Counted from the stretch's first letter, positions 12,201 to 24,770 are shown. The stretch is 64,000 nt of DNA from Oscarella lobularis (GCF_947507565.1 NC_089194.1:558001-622000); one strand, 5' to 3'. A program made the numbers and translations. The notes: generated from the letters alone by a model not told the origin.

Positions 12201-15200
12201 AGTCAGATTCGCTGGAATTTTGCATAAGATTGAACAAGTGCATTCTCCCTTGCAGCTTTCCACAGGGCAAGAGTGATATTCGATTGAAAGAAATTCATTA
12301 TTAGCCAAAGCGCTAACTTGAACCTGTTCACTCTTGAGGCCTGCACCATTTATAGCCCACAAAGAAATGTAAAGTCTGCCGTTTACGGACACCATTTTGC
12401 TGATAGGAATGTAAGCTTCTTGAATCGAGTCAGGACCGCCAAGATGGCGAAAAGAAACATTTGATGCCAAATTGTAGCCGCTGTAATAATCGCCAACAGA
12501 CAAAACGTAGCTTTTAATGCCAGAGTGACTGTCAACGAATCCTACCCATGAAGCAAAAACATTCTGAACGTTATTTAGCTTCTCCAAGCGTAGCGAATCG
12601 AGAAATCTTCCTGAGTGAGGTATCGAAGAGTCAATCAGAACTGGATCTGATGTGCTTTGAGTGCAGAGGCGAGTTTTACTGCAGGCTGTCACAGTTACGT
12701 AGTATAGAAAGCCATCTTCCAAAGCCAAATTTGTAAACGTCGCTGAATTTTGGCTCCCAAGAATCAATGGTTCGTGCGCCTCAGTAGCGTTGCGATCCGT
12801 GTGGAAACTTACAATGTGCTCTGTCACAGGCGATCTGCTAGAAGTAGAAAAATTCCAACTTGCAGTGAGAAATGAAGGGCTTATTTGAGTGCCGCGATTC
12901 AATGATCCCCAGTGTGGCACAATTCTGGCTTTATCAACAACTTTGGGAGGCTGTTTGTCAACAATGTATCCATCTGAAGAAGCGGCTGACCACAGGCCAG
13001 CTGGGTTATAAGCCTTGACTGAAGTGTACAACATGCGGTTTTCTGGTACGTTTTCGGGCCCTGTTTTAATTCCGACTCCCTCTTTAGCAAATGTTTTCGT
13101 CCAGGAAACAATATCGCTAGTGCCAACATTTGTGCCTACGCACCACCTAAAGTAAGCAATGCCCGAGTGAGGATCTTGAAAACCAAACCACTTTCCACCA
13201 ACAAAAGCGCTAAAAAGAAAAATTACCATTGACTTAAAGAACTAGAGTAAAGCGCAATGTCTCACTCTGTTCCTTGAAACTGTACGTCTTCAATGTCAAG
13301 GCCATCCCAGACGACACCGAGAAGAGGAGGAGAGGGATCAACGATGACTCCGTCGGAGAAACTATGCAGGCACATATTTGCCCCATTGCACGCCTCAATG
13401 GTTGCAAAATATCTTATCCCAGGAACTAAAGGCAAGCCGTGAAGTTGAATGTCTAAAGGCAAGTTTAGAAACGGAAAAAAGAAAAGCAAACTCATAGTAT
13501 TACCTGTTGCTAAGCCTACGTTTTGAAAATCAGATACGTCAGAGTCTCCTTTCAGTGTCCCAAAAGCAACTGAGTAGTGACTTACACCAGATTGAAAGTC
13601 ACTGAAGTGATCCCACGACGCTGAAAGCGTTCCTAACTCTGTTGTGTAGTCGCTATCCTATATACAAAAGAATAGACCGGAATAAAATATAACATGCATA
13701 CTCATGCTATATACATGCCTCTGCAGAAAGTCCGTCCTGAACAAAACCGACTTCTGGAGCTGTTTCATCAAAGCCAAACCCATTGGAAAACACTTGTGTT
13801 TTTAAACCAGCATAATTATGTGCCTAAAGAGGTGAAAAGAGGAATGATATCGATGACTGTCCCGCTAGCTGCGTTTCACTCACTTCAACTAAGAAAAAGT
13901 AAACATGGCCGGAAAGCAGATTGCCGAAGTTTATTATTCCGTGACTCTTTTTGGTAACTCTTCTTGCTTGAATATCGCAAGAACGGCGGTCAGAGCTGGT
14001 GCACCATTCGTAATGACTGATTCCGCTCTCTTTGTCATCAAAGGATTGCCACGTCACGTCAGAGTTTTTGCCAAAGTGCCCTCTGTCACCTCCGGAAACA
14101 GAAACTGTTCCGGCCGTCGGCGGAGTTGTATCCACAAAAATCGCTGAAGAAGATACCTTTGTCTCCAAACCAGAAAAATCAATTGCTGCAGAGAGAATAG
14201 AATAATAACCTTTTAGTCGGTCAGGTCTTCCTAGTATACCGGTAACTGAAGCATAGTAAGCTGAGCCACTTTGCAAGTGAAGGTCACTAAATAGCCACAT
14301 AGACGTTTCTCGAACACACTTAAAAGCAATGTCAGCAGCTTCTCGGTGCGTTCCTAAAACAATCTAATACATGCATGCTCCATAAATATGCGCAGGAAGA
14401 AGACCTTACCCACAGCAACGCAAAACTGTTCGATTCCGCTAACATGCATATCGGAATTTTCTTCTTCTACGTCTGAGAAACCGCTCCACCGAACAAGCAT
14501 CATGTTGCTGTATGTCTGATACTGGTTATAAGTACCCCCAATTTCCACTAGACCCGGCTCTGGCGCAGAGGTATCTACTGTCACTCCGTCACTGCAAACT
14601 GACTGAGAAGAGTCAGGAGCGGTCGCATCCAATATGCAGAAATAGTACCGATGATTAGGTTCTAACGAGCCACTGACAATGACAACAGAAGCGTTTGCTA
14701 CGCCGCAGTTAAGCGCGTACGCACTGCTATTGCATGAAGCCCATTGACGCTTGTCGGAAAGCAAAATCCATTTGACAGTCTTCGCAGTATTGCTCTTCCA
14801 AAAAAAACCTACTGTTTTCAAATTTTGTGTATAGTCCACGTCGTCATCCACTGTGCCTTGAAAGTCAGTCCAATTGTTTTTAGAAAGACTGGTGTCAATG
14901 TCAATGACAAGCTGGCGTTTTCGTCTAAGCTTTTCGGGTACTTCTAAAACGCGTTTAGCTTCTGAGCTGAGACCCACCTCATTATACCCTTTGACAACAA
15001 AATTAATATGCTGGCTTGCTGCTGACGGCAAATGAAGGCTAGAAGTAAAAGTCACTGCTTTCTTTGGACTGAAAAAGCTCAACGGAGTCCATGGGATAAT
15101 CAGCATGTGACTTGATCTGTCTTCCACTGCCCATTCATAAAACTTGACAGTAAAATTAACATCTGAATTTGCCAATGTTTTAAAGGGAGAGAGAGAAACT

Positions 15201-18200
15201 GACAAATTGTACATGTGAAGGCTTGTTGATAGGACGTCTGACACCGAAACCAAAGAAGGAATGGGATGCGAATGAATAACTGAAAATCCGTCCGACGAAA
15301 TCGCATCGAAACAAAACTCAGAGTTGCACGGTTCAACTATAAATCGGTAACTTTTTCCGGCAATAAGATCAGCTGAAAGAGTAACAGGCGCTTGACAGTT
15401 GTTTGCAGAGTGACCCGTCGAAATAACAACTTCACCATTTAGCTCGTCTGAAACAAGATTCCATTTATAAAATGAAACTCCTTCATGATACGGAATTCGA
15501 CAGTGCGCTGATGCTTCGACAATGCTGTACTGAAAATCGATGTCTTCAGAGCAATGGCGAAAAGAGACGTTTGAGACTCTGGCTTGACTCATTGAAGAAT
15601 CGTTTGGCATCTTAGCAAAAGTAATAACAATTTTCGACACCGAAGCGTCAGTCTGAAACTGAGCAGATACCAAAGTCTCATTGGAGATGTAAGACGAGTC
15701 GCTAGCAATTTTTCTAGCGTTAGCAAAAACAGAAAGCGTCACATTGTCACTTTTAGAAACAGCGAACGATATCGCATAGCTTTGGCCAGGTATGGTCTTA
15801 AAAGAAAGAAGAGTGGTGCAGTCACCAGCAAACCAATTACCTCTGAGGCCACCATCATCTTGAACAAGGCAACTGCCTTCTTTCAGAGTGTAATTAGCAT
15901 TCAATAAAGAAGAAGGCCCCCTGCAGCCTTTCCCGTCAAAAACAACTCCTTTTAAAACGTCTTTAACAACGCGAACGCCATCAGAACTTACCAGAGTTTC
16001 TCCAAACTCGTTCCGCCCCTTTACATTGCAAAAGTAAGAAGATATTCCAGCAACCAACGAGACATTAGCAAAATGAGCAAAATGAGAGTTAAGGTCAACG
16101 TTAGTAAAAGTGACCAAGTTGTCTGTGCCCCGAGACGTTCCAACGCCAGCAAACAATGCTGAAGATCTTGTAAATCCGTTCCACCAACAGCTGATGTTGT
16201 AATTGGTGTTCAACTGAAAGTCGATGTCAAGCCTTTTCAGAGAATCATCAACAGATTTCACGTCGAAAACAATACCAGAAGCCGGTTTGCGAAGAACGGG
16301 CGTGAAAGGCTCTGAAGCATAGGTTTGCGACAAGCCGGCCAAGTTAGTTGCTATTACAAGAAAGAAGATGTTATTCTTATAAAGTTTTGATGCCAAAGGC
16401 TCTGCTTCGAACTTGAAGCATTCACAATATGGGCAGCAGTTTTCTTGTCCAACAGCAGACAAAGATGTCAAAGGTATCACGTCTTCATGACCAGGTGACG
16501 TTCCAGCAGCTACTTGAAGAGACAAAGAATGTCCTTCCTGCTCGGGATCTTCAAAGCCACATGAGTTGCACACCAAACTAAAATTCTCCTTGGATTGGGA
16601 TACCGACAGTTTTCCACTGTAAAGAGGCGGCGTCGTGTCAACAACAATAGGACCAACAAAGGCCGTCGAACTTTGACCAGCTTTATTTACAGCTCTGACT
16701 CCGATGTAGTATTGAATGCCGTGATCAAGCAAACTTATATGCTGAAAGTACGAGGTATGACCTTTTGTTGAGACAAATGCACTGTAGCTCGGAAAGTCTT
16801 CCAAAACCGATTTTGCAATGCCGACTTCGTAGTCAAAAATATCGCTTTCGTTATCAGCACCGTTCCAAGAAACGTCCACCAAACCGCTGACGCTTGTGTA
16901 AAAGACAGAAGAAGAAGGTTGACATTTGGAAAAATTGTTAATTGTTTCTGCAGACAGAAGAGGATAAAGAGAAACCGAATCTACCGTGGCGGATACATTA
17001 GCACACAGGCCTGCCATGTCATACGGTAAGACGCCGATCCTTTGACGAAACTGATCAATAATCCAAATTTCCGACAAGTTGTGTTGGCGTATAAGACCAG
17101 GAACACTTCGCGCGTGCTGAATCCGAATCTCCGTGAGTAGAGGAGGCGTGTTATCTACCACAATACCGTCTGAACAGACGACGCTTGAAAACTCAAGGGC
17201 TCCGTTAGCAGCTATGACAGACACAAAGTACTTTCCAGGAATCATATTGGCAACTGATAGCCATGGCAAAGCCGTTTTGTTTTCCCCTTTGATCAAATCG
17301 TCAGTACCTATACACTTGCTGCCTACGGCGTAATTATAAAATAAAATGCCGCTTTCCGGATCCTTAAAACCATGCCAAGATGCAAAGAGGGTGGAAAACT
17401 GCTGATAGTCAATGTCCATGGCTCCTTGAACATTGTCAATTACGTCTCCGGCTATAGGTTTGGTTACATCAATTATAAAGTGCAAATCTTTCATATGAGT
17501 TAATCCGGCGTTATTGGTAGCGATGATAGAGAGAGAATACGAGCGCCCTTGTTGACCATCGGGAATGCTACTCGACGCTTTTCCGAAAAAAGCAGAAACC
17601 ACACAACTAAAAGTGGCCGAACAAGAGCAATTGATTTGAGAACAGTTTTCCTAGAATCATATCGGTCATACAAAAAATATAAAGTGACACTTCCGGCATA
17701 CCTTTGAAACGGTAGAAATTCTAAGAAATCCCTTGTCTATCTCCCTTCTATCAGACAAGCTCTTCACTACCCACTGCAGTCTCTGAAGACCACTATGAGG
17801 ATCGTAAGAATAAAATCTAAAGTTAAGTAGATGAAGTTGAGTTGTGTTGAAAAACGCAAAAGAACGATTGGAACGTTCATTACCCAAAGACAGGCCAGTG
17901 ATTAACGGGGGTGTGGTATCGACATAAACAGTGGAATTGGCCGTAGCAAATGCTTCAAACCAGTCAAAGGCTTTCAACCAAATCCGAATCGAGTCACCGT
18001 CGCGAAAATTTTGAAAAATCGTCATTGCTTCAGCAGTCAATTCCATTGCCGTAGCCGCCTTGAATTGTTTTTCCGAGGGTTCAGGCGCAGTCAAGTTCGT
18101 CAGTGCCCATTTCAGCACAACAACTCCGTACTTATTTGTAAGACCCGAGGTACGAGTCCAGTGCAATGTAACGTTAGCAACAACACGAGTAACTGAAGGC

Positions 18201-20944
18201 TGATCGTACCAGTAGTCGACGTCAACAAAGTCACCAACTCTCTGGAAACGGTCAAACGCTCTATTAAACGACCGACTTTCAAAATGACCACTCCAATTTA
18301 CAGAAATAAATTTAGAAAAATGTTGCCAGGAGTGCCCGTAGAAGTCGACTTTTGCATTAGTTATTGAAACAGGATAGTTCGCGTCAATCGCTACCTTTGG
18401 GTTGCTGCTGTAGAAAGCGAGTCGTCGACACAGACGAACATTACCAACGTTATCACTAACTGTGAGTATAAAGGAATAGAGTCCGCTTGAAGGAAAAGAA
18501 AATGAAGCTGTTCCATTTTCTTTTGGAATATCTTTATAGCCACTACGTTGAGATTTTTCGACAATATGTTTGACCAACTGTGACCACCAATACTGCCTAA
18601 AGTATTTTTCCTCAAGTTCATACATTTCCACTTTGAACGTTTTGCTGACTTGGCTACCTACGCCATCAGACCAGGCGCTCCAGTTCCAAAACACTGACAA
18701 GTTATTTTTCTGAGTCGCAAAATTGACAGCAAAAAAATCCGCTGAATTACCTAAGACAAACGGCTTTTTTTGGTCTAATGTATAAATTGAGCTTTTGGCC
18801 AAAGTTTTTCCCGTATAATAGTGCACATCAAAAGTAGCCCAGTCCAAGTCATTGATCGTAATGTGGGCACCGTTGCTAATAAAAACTTCAGTTTGTAATC
18901 TGAAGCGCAAAAAAACATTTAGAAAAGACTTATAACTAACTGCACAAAAATACGTCTTACTTGTCCCCGTCATAAAGATAGTAAGGCACGACAACTTCTT
19001 TTGCGCAATTTAAAGCAACATTTGCAGGGGACCAAAACGAGAACGGTTTGTTACAAGTCATTGAAACATTGCTGACGAAGACGTTCAATATTTCTAAAAA
19101 CACAAAAAAATAAGAGTAGCAGAGAAGTTGTAAAATCGACGCCGCTAAACTTCTAACGCTAACTTAAGTAGGAAAATTTTAATGCCAAATATCAAAGTGT
19201 TGAAAAGTATTGAATAATACGAAAACTGCGCTGTGAAACTAGTTAAGAAACGTTTAAGGCTTCTTAGCCAAAAGCGTTACAAATATTCATCTAATTCCGC
19301 GTAAGTGACGACTATATAGTGGTAAAGCTACAACTTTTATATCACGTACGGTTTCTCCGCCAAATTCTCACTGTCAGTTTAACGGAAACAATTCCATCCA
19401 CAAAGCTAGTTATCCACGGTCGGTTATTTTTGCTGTAGTTACTTAGCGACGTGCGATGAACCGCAATAACTGTGACGTTAATGTAGTAGGGATCTTCCTT
19501 AATAAAGTTTTCATAAACCGGAAGTGATACACGGTAAGAATCTTTGGGCTTAGATTCGAAAATGGAAATTACAGGTAACACGTCAACTAAAAGAGCAAGT
19601 AAAATACGCAGGCCAAAATTGATTAGATACTCAACTGTGATCGCATTTAGGGCTGTTGATAAAACCGGAAGCACACGTACAGGTGTCATTTGTTGTGGAA
19701 GTGCTGGTGCAACTGCCAGGCCAACACCAGTTGCCCTTCCAGGAACAGCGCACTACACACGCAATTCAATACACAGTCAGAAAGTGTTCCGAATTATAGG
19801 AGAAACATTACCGAGACATTCTGTGCCGTCCGGTGACAGTTGGTAAGCGTTTCCACTTGAGGGACCATGCTGCGATTCACAAACTTGGCACTTGGGAGTG
19901 TTGTAATACGGACATAAGTGCTTTTCGCAGTGTGGCACTTGAAAAGAGCACTTGTAAGCGCCTGGAACAAAATGCATTAGTAACACGCCACAAAAAAATT
20001 GAAAAAATTACCAAGAACTGTAACTTTTTGTGATGCTCTGGCTTTCTTATCTCCTTTAACAAAAAGGAGACAATGATATTCACCTTCGTCAATGCTTACG
20101 ACGTCTAGTTTTATTTCTATTTCGCATGTCTTATTGTAGAGAAAATTTGTCGTTTGAATTGGACTCCAACATTTCACGCCGTACGTCGCCGTGTTAGGTG
20201 CAGGAATAATTATGCTTTGGTCTCTCCAAAATTGTAAATCCATACTCTTGTCATTTGATAAAACTGAGCATGTAAAAAAACGCGGTGGAGACGGTTTGCC
20301 TTTAACAAGATACGAAAATCTTGTTGATATAAAGGCACGATATCTCTGACAGTCAACAAAAAACAGCGCTGCAAAAAAATTTTGATTACATAGGTGACTA
20401 TAGTTTTGTTGTCATACAAAAGTGAGGACATTGTGCGAAATAAAACCATAAATTAAAAATAATTTATGATTTTCAAAAATAAAAGAGGGACTAACGTTCT
20501 CCCACGCATCTGGTTCCGTGGGCTATACTTCCCTACTTACCTCATAAAATGTCCACTAAAAACCCGAAAGTAGGACGTGTTAATTAAGCAACAAATCAGC
20601 AATGTATTTTTTCAAAACTAAAGAGTCGTTTCCGCCTTAGCAGAGCAAGGAAACGATACCTTGCATACTATGTCCAGCTACGTGCTACGCCCTAATTCAT
20701 ATAGGCGGTCGATCTGCGCGTGTTCAACAGCTTGAACAGTGAAAGCATCATTTTTTATAACTACAGTAGATATTAAACTAGTTATACAGGCAATTTCGCG
20801 CGTGTTCGATGCATGAGTCGCATCAAAGCACACGCCAAAAACCTTAAAAGCCTGCGTCCCTCTTTCCATGCACGTCAAAATATCTAGCTTACCTGATACC
20901 AAAATGACCAAAAACAAGGTCTTCACCTCAGGCTGAGCGTTCAT
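9297..20944 (-). CDS. Giant Ig / EGF / fibronectin-III-like repeat extracellular protein
   Basis: Exon 1 (20893-20944) and exon 2 (20012-20368) join in phase 1 to give a signal peptide (MNAQPEVKTLFLVILVS-ALFFVDC) and an Ig domain with DEGEYHCLLF around its second Cys. Exon 3 (19812-19961) is Cys-rich (CEKHLCPYYNTPKCQVC). The next exon reads in frame as an EGF-like module (RCSWKGNWCWPGSC, then CTCASGF) ending at a 44-nt intron. From 19.5 kb to the TAG at 9297 the protein is a long array of modules of about 100 residues with the pattern F.D..SGI..Y.W.VG, AGL.S, then VD.TPP; at least 13 linkers are visible (VDNTPP, VDTTPP, VDTSAP, VDMSPP and similar). The longest exon is about 14411-17649. No transmembrane segment was seen, so it is probably secreted or matrix-bound. 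It may act in adhesion or recognition; this is inference. Confidence 0.8.
20012..20368 (-). other. Ig-domain exon of the giant repeat protein
   Basis: The acceptor TTTTTTTGCAG precedes the exon and the donor GTAATT follows it. The reading contains FFTCSVLSND, LQFWRDQS and DEGEYHCLLFVKGDKKA, the usual B-strand Cys, core Trp and F-strand D.G.Y.C of an Ig fold. It completes the signal peptide begun in exon 1. Confidence 0.8.
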
Positions 20945-21021
20945 CTCGGAAGAGTGACTAGCTCCCTCCGAAACTGAAAGTTCTTCTTTATCCCGGATTC
21001 AGGAAGCAAAGGGGCGTTGCA
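20945..21021. promoter_or_regulatory. 77-bp shared intergenic region between two divergent start codons
   Basis: The ATG of the giant repeat protein (minus strand) and the ATG of the Ly6-type gene (plus strand) are separated by only 77 bp. Both 5' UTRs and any shared core promoter must lie here unless upstream non-coding exons exist. No convincing TATA box is present. Confidence 0.55.
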
Positions 21022-21381
21022 ATGACACCTGTTCTTCTTTTCGCTATAATTTCTCTTCTTTTTCCTCTTTGCGATGGTCTCCTTTGCTTACACTGTAACG
21101 TACCAAAAAGCAAAAGCGATCAACGGTGCGATCAAACTACAGAATGCCCAAACAAGTGCTGCGGTTACGAATACTTAAGCAACAACGAACCTTCGATCAG
21201 ACGGACGTGTGAGAATGACCCCGAAAGTATAAGAGGAAACGAAACGCTGTCCTATTGCTGCGAAACCGAAAAATGTATTGCCGAAGAAGTTCCCACAAGC
21301 GGGGAAACGCCTGTACGTGTTCCTCCTTTGCTCATACCATTAGTCGCCGCAGTATGCATGGCTAGGATGATCATCAAATGA
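21022..21381 (+). CDS. Small GPI-anchored Ly6/uPAR (three-finger) protein
   Basis: This is an uninterrupted 119-residue frame. It has a signal peptide (MTPVLLFAIISLLFPLCDG), then LLCLHCN, the L.C..C start typical of LU domains, and ten Cys in total with a closing CC....C (SYCCETEKC). A Pro/Thr spacer follows and then a hydrophobic C-terminus (PPLLIPLVAAVCMARMII), as expected of a GPI-attachment signal. LU proteins work at the outer cell surface as ligands or co-receptors. The length fits the family. It is intronless, whereas many relatives have introns. A polyadenylation signal lies 85 bp after the stop. The receptor or ligand cannot be read from the sequence. Confidence 0.85.
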   Translation: MTPVLLFAIISLLFPLCDGLLCLHCNVPKSKSDQRCDQTTECPNKCCGYEYLSNNEPSIRRTCENDPESIRGNETLSYCCETEKCIAEEVPTSGETPVRVPPLLIPLVAAVCMARMIIK

Positions 21382-21465
21382 ACCTCCACTAACAGCCGTT
21401 CAAACTGCTTTCTCGCTTTTTTTGCTGCTGTTTCTTTTCTTCGAATGTTCGTGCGCACTGTTTTG

Positions 21466-21471
21466 AATAAA
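21466..21471 (+). terminator. AATAAA polyadenylation signal of the Ly6-type gene
   Basis: The hexamer AATAAA occurs 85 bp after the TGA of the Ly6-type frame, in an A-rich stretch that follows a T-rich one. Confidence 0.6.
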
Positions 21472-21879
21472 AATTAAAAATACCTTAACATTCGCGATTT
21501 CACTAGCGAAAAATACTAAGAGTAGTGCGGGAAATCACTCCTTAGCGATGGTACTACTGTGGGGTACAAAGTAGACAACGCCATTGCTCTTCCATAAAAT
21601 TCTCATTTCGATTTGGGAACGACAAAATGCCGATAAAATAAAATATACGGCAGAACCGCTCACGTCGCGTAGACGACATAGGCGGTGACCCCGTAGGCGG
21701 TGACTACGCCCACCGGCACCTCTCGCGAGGGGTAACGTGAACAATTTGAAATTTCAATGGCGTCTCTATTTTCCTACATCACTCAAAGAATAGAACCTGT
21801 CGACTAGTACGTATCACACTGAATATCATAATATCATACATGACGCCCCAATTCACCGTTACTAAGATCGTCCGCGCAC

Positions 21880-23150
21880 TTCGTCGTTGAAGAAACAGCA
21901 AAGCAAATAGCCGTTTTCCGCTGTCACAGAGCGCTTCTCGACTTCGGGTGAGGAAGCCAGGCCAAAAAAGTCGAGTTCACCAGCTTTTCGATTGTTTTTC
22001 ACTCGCCTCAGAGGATGAATTCACTTCGCACAATGTAAAAGCGTTCCGTGAACACCGAAAACTGCCAGTCGCTTCCCTTCAACGACTAAAATCTTAGCTC
22101 CGTCTTATATACGGGAGGTTCGAAAGAAACAAGCTTCATTTGCTTCTTGGAGCAAGAGTTAAACCCTTTTCGCCGGTGAAACGGCGAGGAAAACCGAGTG
22201 AGAACGCGTTCGATCGCCGAGAAAGACAGCGATTGCCGCGATGGGAGCGGATTCGGACGCGATCAGTTGAAAAGTCTATATCCCGGATATATTGGAAAAA
22301 GTCGAGTTACCAGGTCATCGATTGCTTTTCACCCGCCTCAGAGGATGCATTCAGTTACTACAATTCACAAGGAAAGCCGACAACTGCCAGTCAATTCTCT
22401 ATTTCTTCCGCGAAGAGCCACGACACTTAATTGCGCGACCGGCATCATCATCGACTTAGCGTCGAGTAGCTTTGTCTGAGGCGTATTGAAATACTATGCG
22501 AGCTTAGCGCAAGGTGAGAGCGTGAACTTGAACGTAGAGACCACAGATCTTTTCAGCTATTGTAACATATTTATCATTTTTGTATAGGATCATAGTGCTG
22601 AAATGGTAAAAGCGGTGACATGTAGAACGCACGTGCAGTCATTCAAGTTCCTAAACATCATGAAATGAGCTAGAATTTCTCTTAGGTGTATGTTTCCAGC
22701 TGCCGTCCAGCTGTCTTGTATATTGCTCTAATAACGACATTCTATGTGAGCGTCAGTAGTTTAGGCTGGACCTCCGGCTGTCTGTTCGCAGTTGCAAGTA
22801 AAATTCAAACTGATCTTTTTTTCACTCTTGGAACTGGTCACGCATGTGTTCTATTTGTCAAATTCTACCCGTATGGGATTTTAATTAATTAAGGTTTACT
22901 TTGAAGTAATTTTCGTTAGGGATTCCAACATCAATTGAGTGAGCGCGTCAGCGGGTATTAGGAGAGAAAGCCGAGTGTAGCTGGGAACCAACTGAGGTGA
23001 TAATTCAGAGGAAAGAGAAGAAAAATAAGATTACGTCATCCACTGATAATTTATTTAGTCATTTTATTGTCTCTTTGTGTTTCTAGAGCGTCTGCTTGTG
23101 GCAGTGGTAGTAGCTGTTATAGGGCGTCCAAATCGAAAGAGACACCGGGA
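21880..23150 (+). repeat. Interspersed repeat family, copy A (extended copy left of the receptor gene)
   Basis: The core around 22,100-22,480 holds the conserved block GATTGCCGCGATGGGAGCGG, followed by GATTCGGACG and ATATCCCGGATA. The same order occurs in copies B to E. Similarity to copy B goes on downstream (CATAGTGCTGAAATGGTAAA, GTCTTGTATATTGC, GTTGCAAGTAAAATTCAAAC) to about 23,150. One segment (GCCTCAGAGGATG context) occurs twice inside this copy, at 21,967-22,082 and 22,299-22,410. Open frames of up to 96 residues exist in the core, but they resemble no known family. No other gene was seen here. Confidence 0.75.
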
Positions 23151-23165
23151 ATCAGCTAGTTAAGG

Positions 23166-24398
23166 CTACTGTAGTTCCCAAGAAGAAAGGACACTCCCTC
23201 GTGTATTACTTTCATCTGTAAATATTGATGCGGTTTCATCCACTAAACTTGTGGGAGGAAAGCGGTGGTCTCTTTCACTCAGAAGACACTTACAGCTAAA
23301 TCCAAAGAGGTTTTGCCAGCATATCTTTGTCAGTACAGTAAATTGAAGAGGGGTCAACAGAGCTACAGAAATAAGCGAAAAATCAGCAGCTATGCCAAGA
23401 TTCTTCGCATAGCTGCGCTCGAGAAGATCACCAAGTTCGTCAGCATTCAAAACTAGAAGGTAGTTCCAGACGAGTTGCACAAGAACGAGAGGTACCGCAA
23501 ACAAAATTGCCGTCATAAGAGTCCATCCAAGTCGACTTCGAAACTGGGTTTCTTTCGCTTTTGTAGTGCAGTAGACGACGATAACAACGGTCAAGTATAA
23601 AACAATTACAACAATCACAATTGCAGCGTAGAAGCTAAGAAGTATGAGGTCTCTGCGCGCAGCAGCTTCGTCACCTGATGGGGCCATATCGTATGCCCAG
23701 CACGTATGCCAGTTCAAAAACGAGCGTCCACCGTATTCAATAGTAAAATTTTGTACCCGAGTGTAGCTTAGCGTCATGTACACAGCGTATGCTACAGAAA
23801 ATAGCCAAAGAATTAAAAGAATTGCACTAGTGGAGCGCTTTGAGGTAGGACTAATGGAGCAGCAAAGGCAGCCAACGATCTCCTTGAAAGCAAAACTGGA
23901 AACTGCTAACCACATCAGGGACGTCATCGAAATAGAAATGTTGGACAAAATGTGGGCGCCGTAGCAGAGGTTCTTTGTCGTGTCAGTTGCTTCGTCGCAC
24001 CAACTGGTCACCAGTTGCGCTGCAACGAGAAAAAAAATTTTCCCAGTTGCAAGAAGAAAGTCGGACGCCGCCAAGTTGACGAGAAAAAGAGACAGGGGCG
24101 AAGTACGATAACGAGAATACCGGCATCTTGCAGCAATCACAAGTGCGTTTAGAATAATGGCCAAGATGGCAAGCACCCAGAAAGCCACTTCCACTCCTGG
24201 CTTTGTCAGCGTGGAATACTTGAATTCTGAAAATAGCAGAGTCGAGCCGTTCAGCGGTGGGCAAAGAAAAGAACTGCGGTTGCTTGCGTTCATGGCAAAG
24301 CTAGACTGAGGCTTTGTCTCAAGTGATAATTCGTACTGATCACTTCTCACGAAAGGTTCCTTGGAACCGGACATGAAAAGCGAAAGAGCTAGTAGCAT
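23166..24398 (-). CDS. Divergent rhodopsin-like seven-transmembrane receptor
   Basis: A single 410-residue frame carries seven hydrophobic segments. TM1 contains ILNALVI and TM2 contains FLVNLAASDFLLA, the class A NLA..D signature. TM3 follows a WC...C extracellular loop. TM4 to TM7 are clear (for example LILLSFYAAIVIVVIVLYL). The N-terminus has N-glycosylation sequons (NASN, NRSS, NGST) and no large ectodomain. The usual D/E-R-Y after TM3 is absent (SSFAFKEIV stands there), and NPxxY in TM7 is replaced by LTPLQFTVL. The C-tail has a Cys pair that could be palmitoylated. The length is normal for class A. The start at 24398 is the first in-frame ATG; the one at 24365 (MSGSKEP) is possible. The ligand is unknown. 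Two copies of an interspersed repeat flank the gene. Confidence 0.8.
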   Translation of the reverse strand: MLLALSLFMSGSKEPFVRSDQYELSLETKPQSSFAMNASNRSSFLCPPLNGSTLLFSEFKYSTLTKPGVEVAFWVLAILAIILNALVIAARCRYSRYRTSPLSLFLVNLAASDFLLATGKIFFLVAAQLVTSWCDEATDTTKNLCYGAHILSNISISMTSLMWLAVSSFAFKEIVGCLCCSISPTSKRSTSAILLILWLFSVAYAVYMTLSYTRVQNFTIEYGGRSFLNWHTCWAYDMAPSGDEAAARRDLILLSFYAAIVIVVIVLYLTVVIVVYCTTKAKETQFRSRLGWTLMTAILFAVPLVLVQLVWNYLLVLNADELGDLLERSYAKNLGIAADFSLISVALLTPLQFTVLTKICWQNLFGFSCKCLLSERDHRFPPTSLVDETASIFTDESNTRGSVLSSWELQ

Positions 24399-24476
24399 AT
24401 ATCTAAACGCGTTTTACAACCTTAGTTAACTATCAAACTTCTAAATGCAATACTTTATTTATGTCTGTGTGAAACA

Positions 24477-24770
24477 TTAATTCCGTTTTGATGCTTGCCA
24501 GCCAAATGCTTGCAGTCTCTTTGAATCCATTAGATTAACCAGCTGCCACACAGAAATAGTCAAAATTAATACTATAGATGTTTTAGTTCCCTTACCTTCT
24601 TTGGCTTGGGCTTTGCAAAGGACTGAGCAAGTGCCATTTCGTCCAACAATTTTAATTTCTCTTTTACTTGCCGTATAAACGGAGGCTTGTGCTCGAGTCC
24701 ACTCCTTTATGGGCCTTCTCAAAAATCCCAAACTTCACATATCTGATGCTGTCTCGATGCAGTGTATATC
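24477..24770 (-). other. Possible upstream (5' UTR) exon of the receptor gene
   Basis: A GTAAGG donor near 24,595 and an acceptor-like CGCGTTTAG just before the receptor ATG would join in a way that breaks the frame. If real, this exon would be untranslated. The alternative is ordinary intergenic sequence. Confidence 0.25.

Noticed and set aside
22140..22479. Overlapping open frames of 93-96 codons in repeat copy A as a gene
   Set aside because: The frame recurs in other repeat copies with amino-acid changes that track nucleotide divergence, and no start context, splice pattern or known family supports it.
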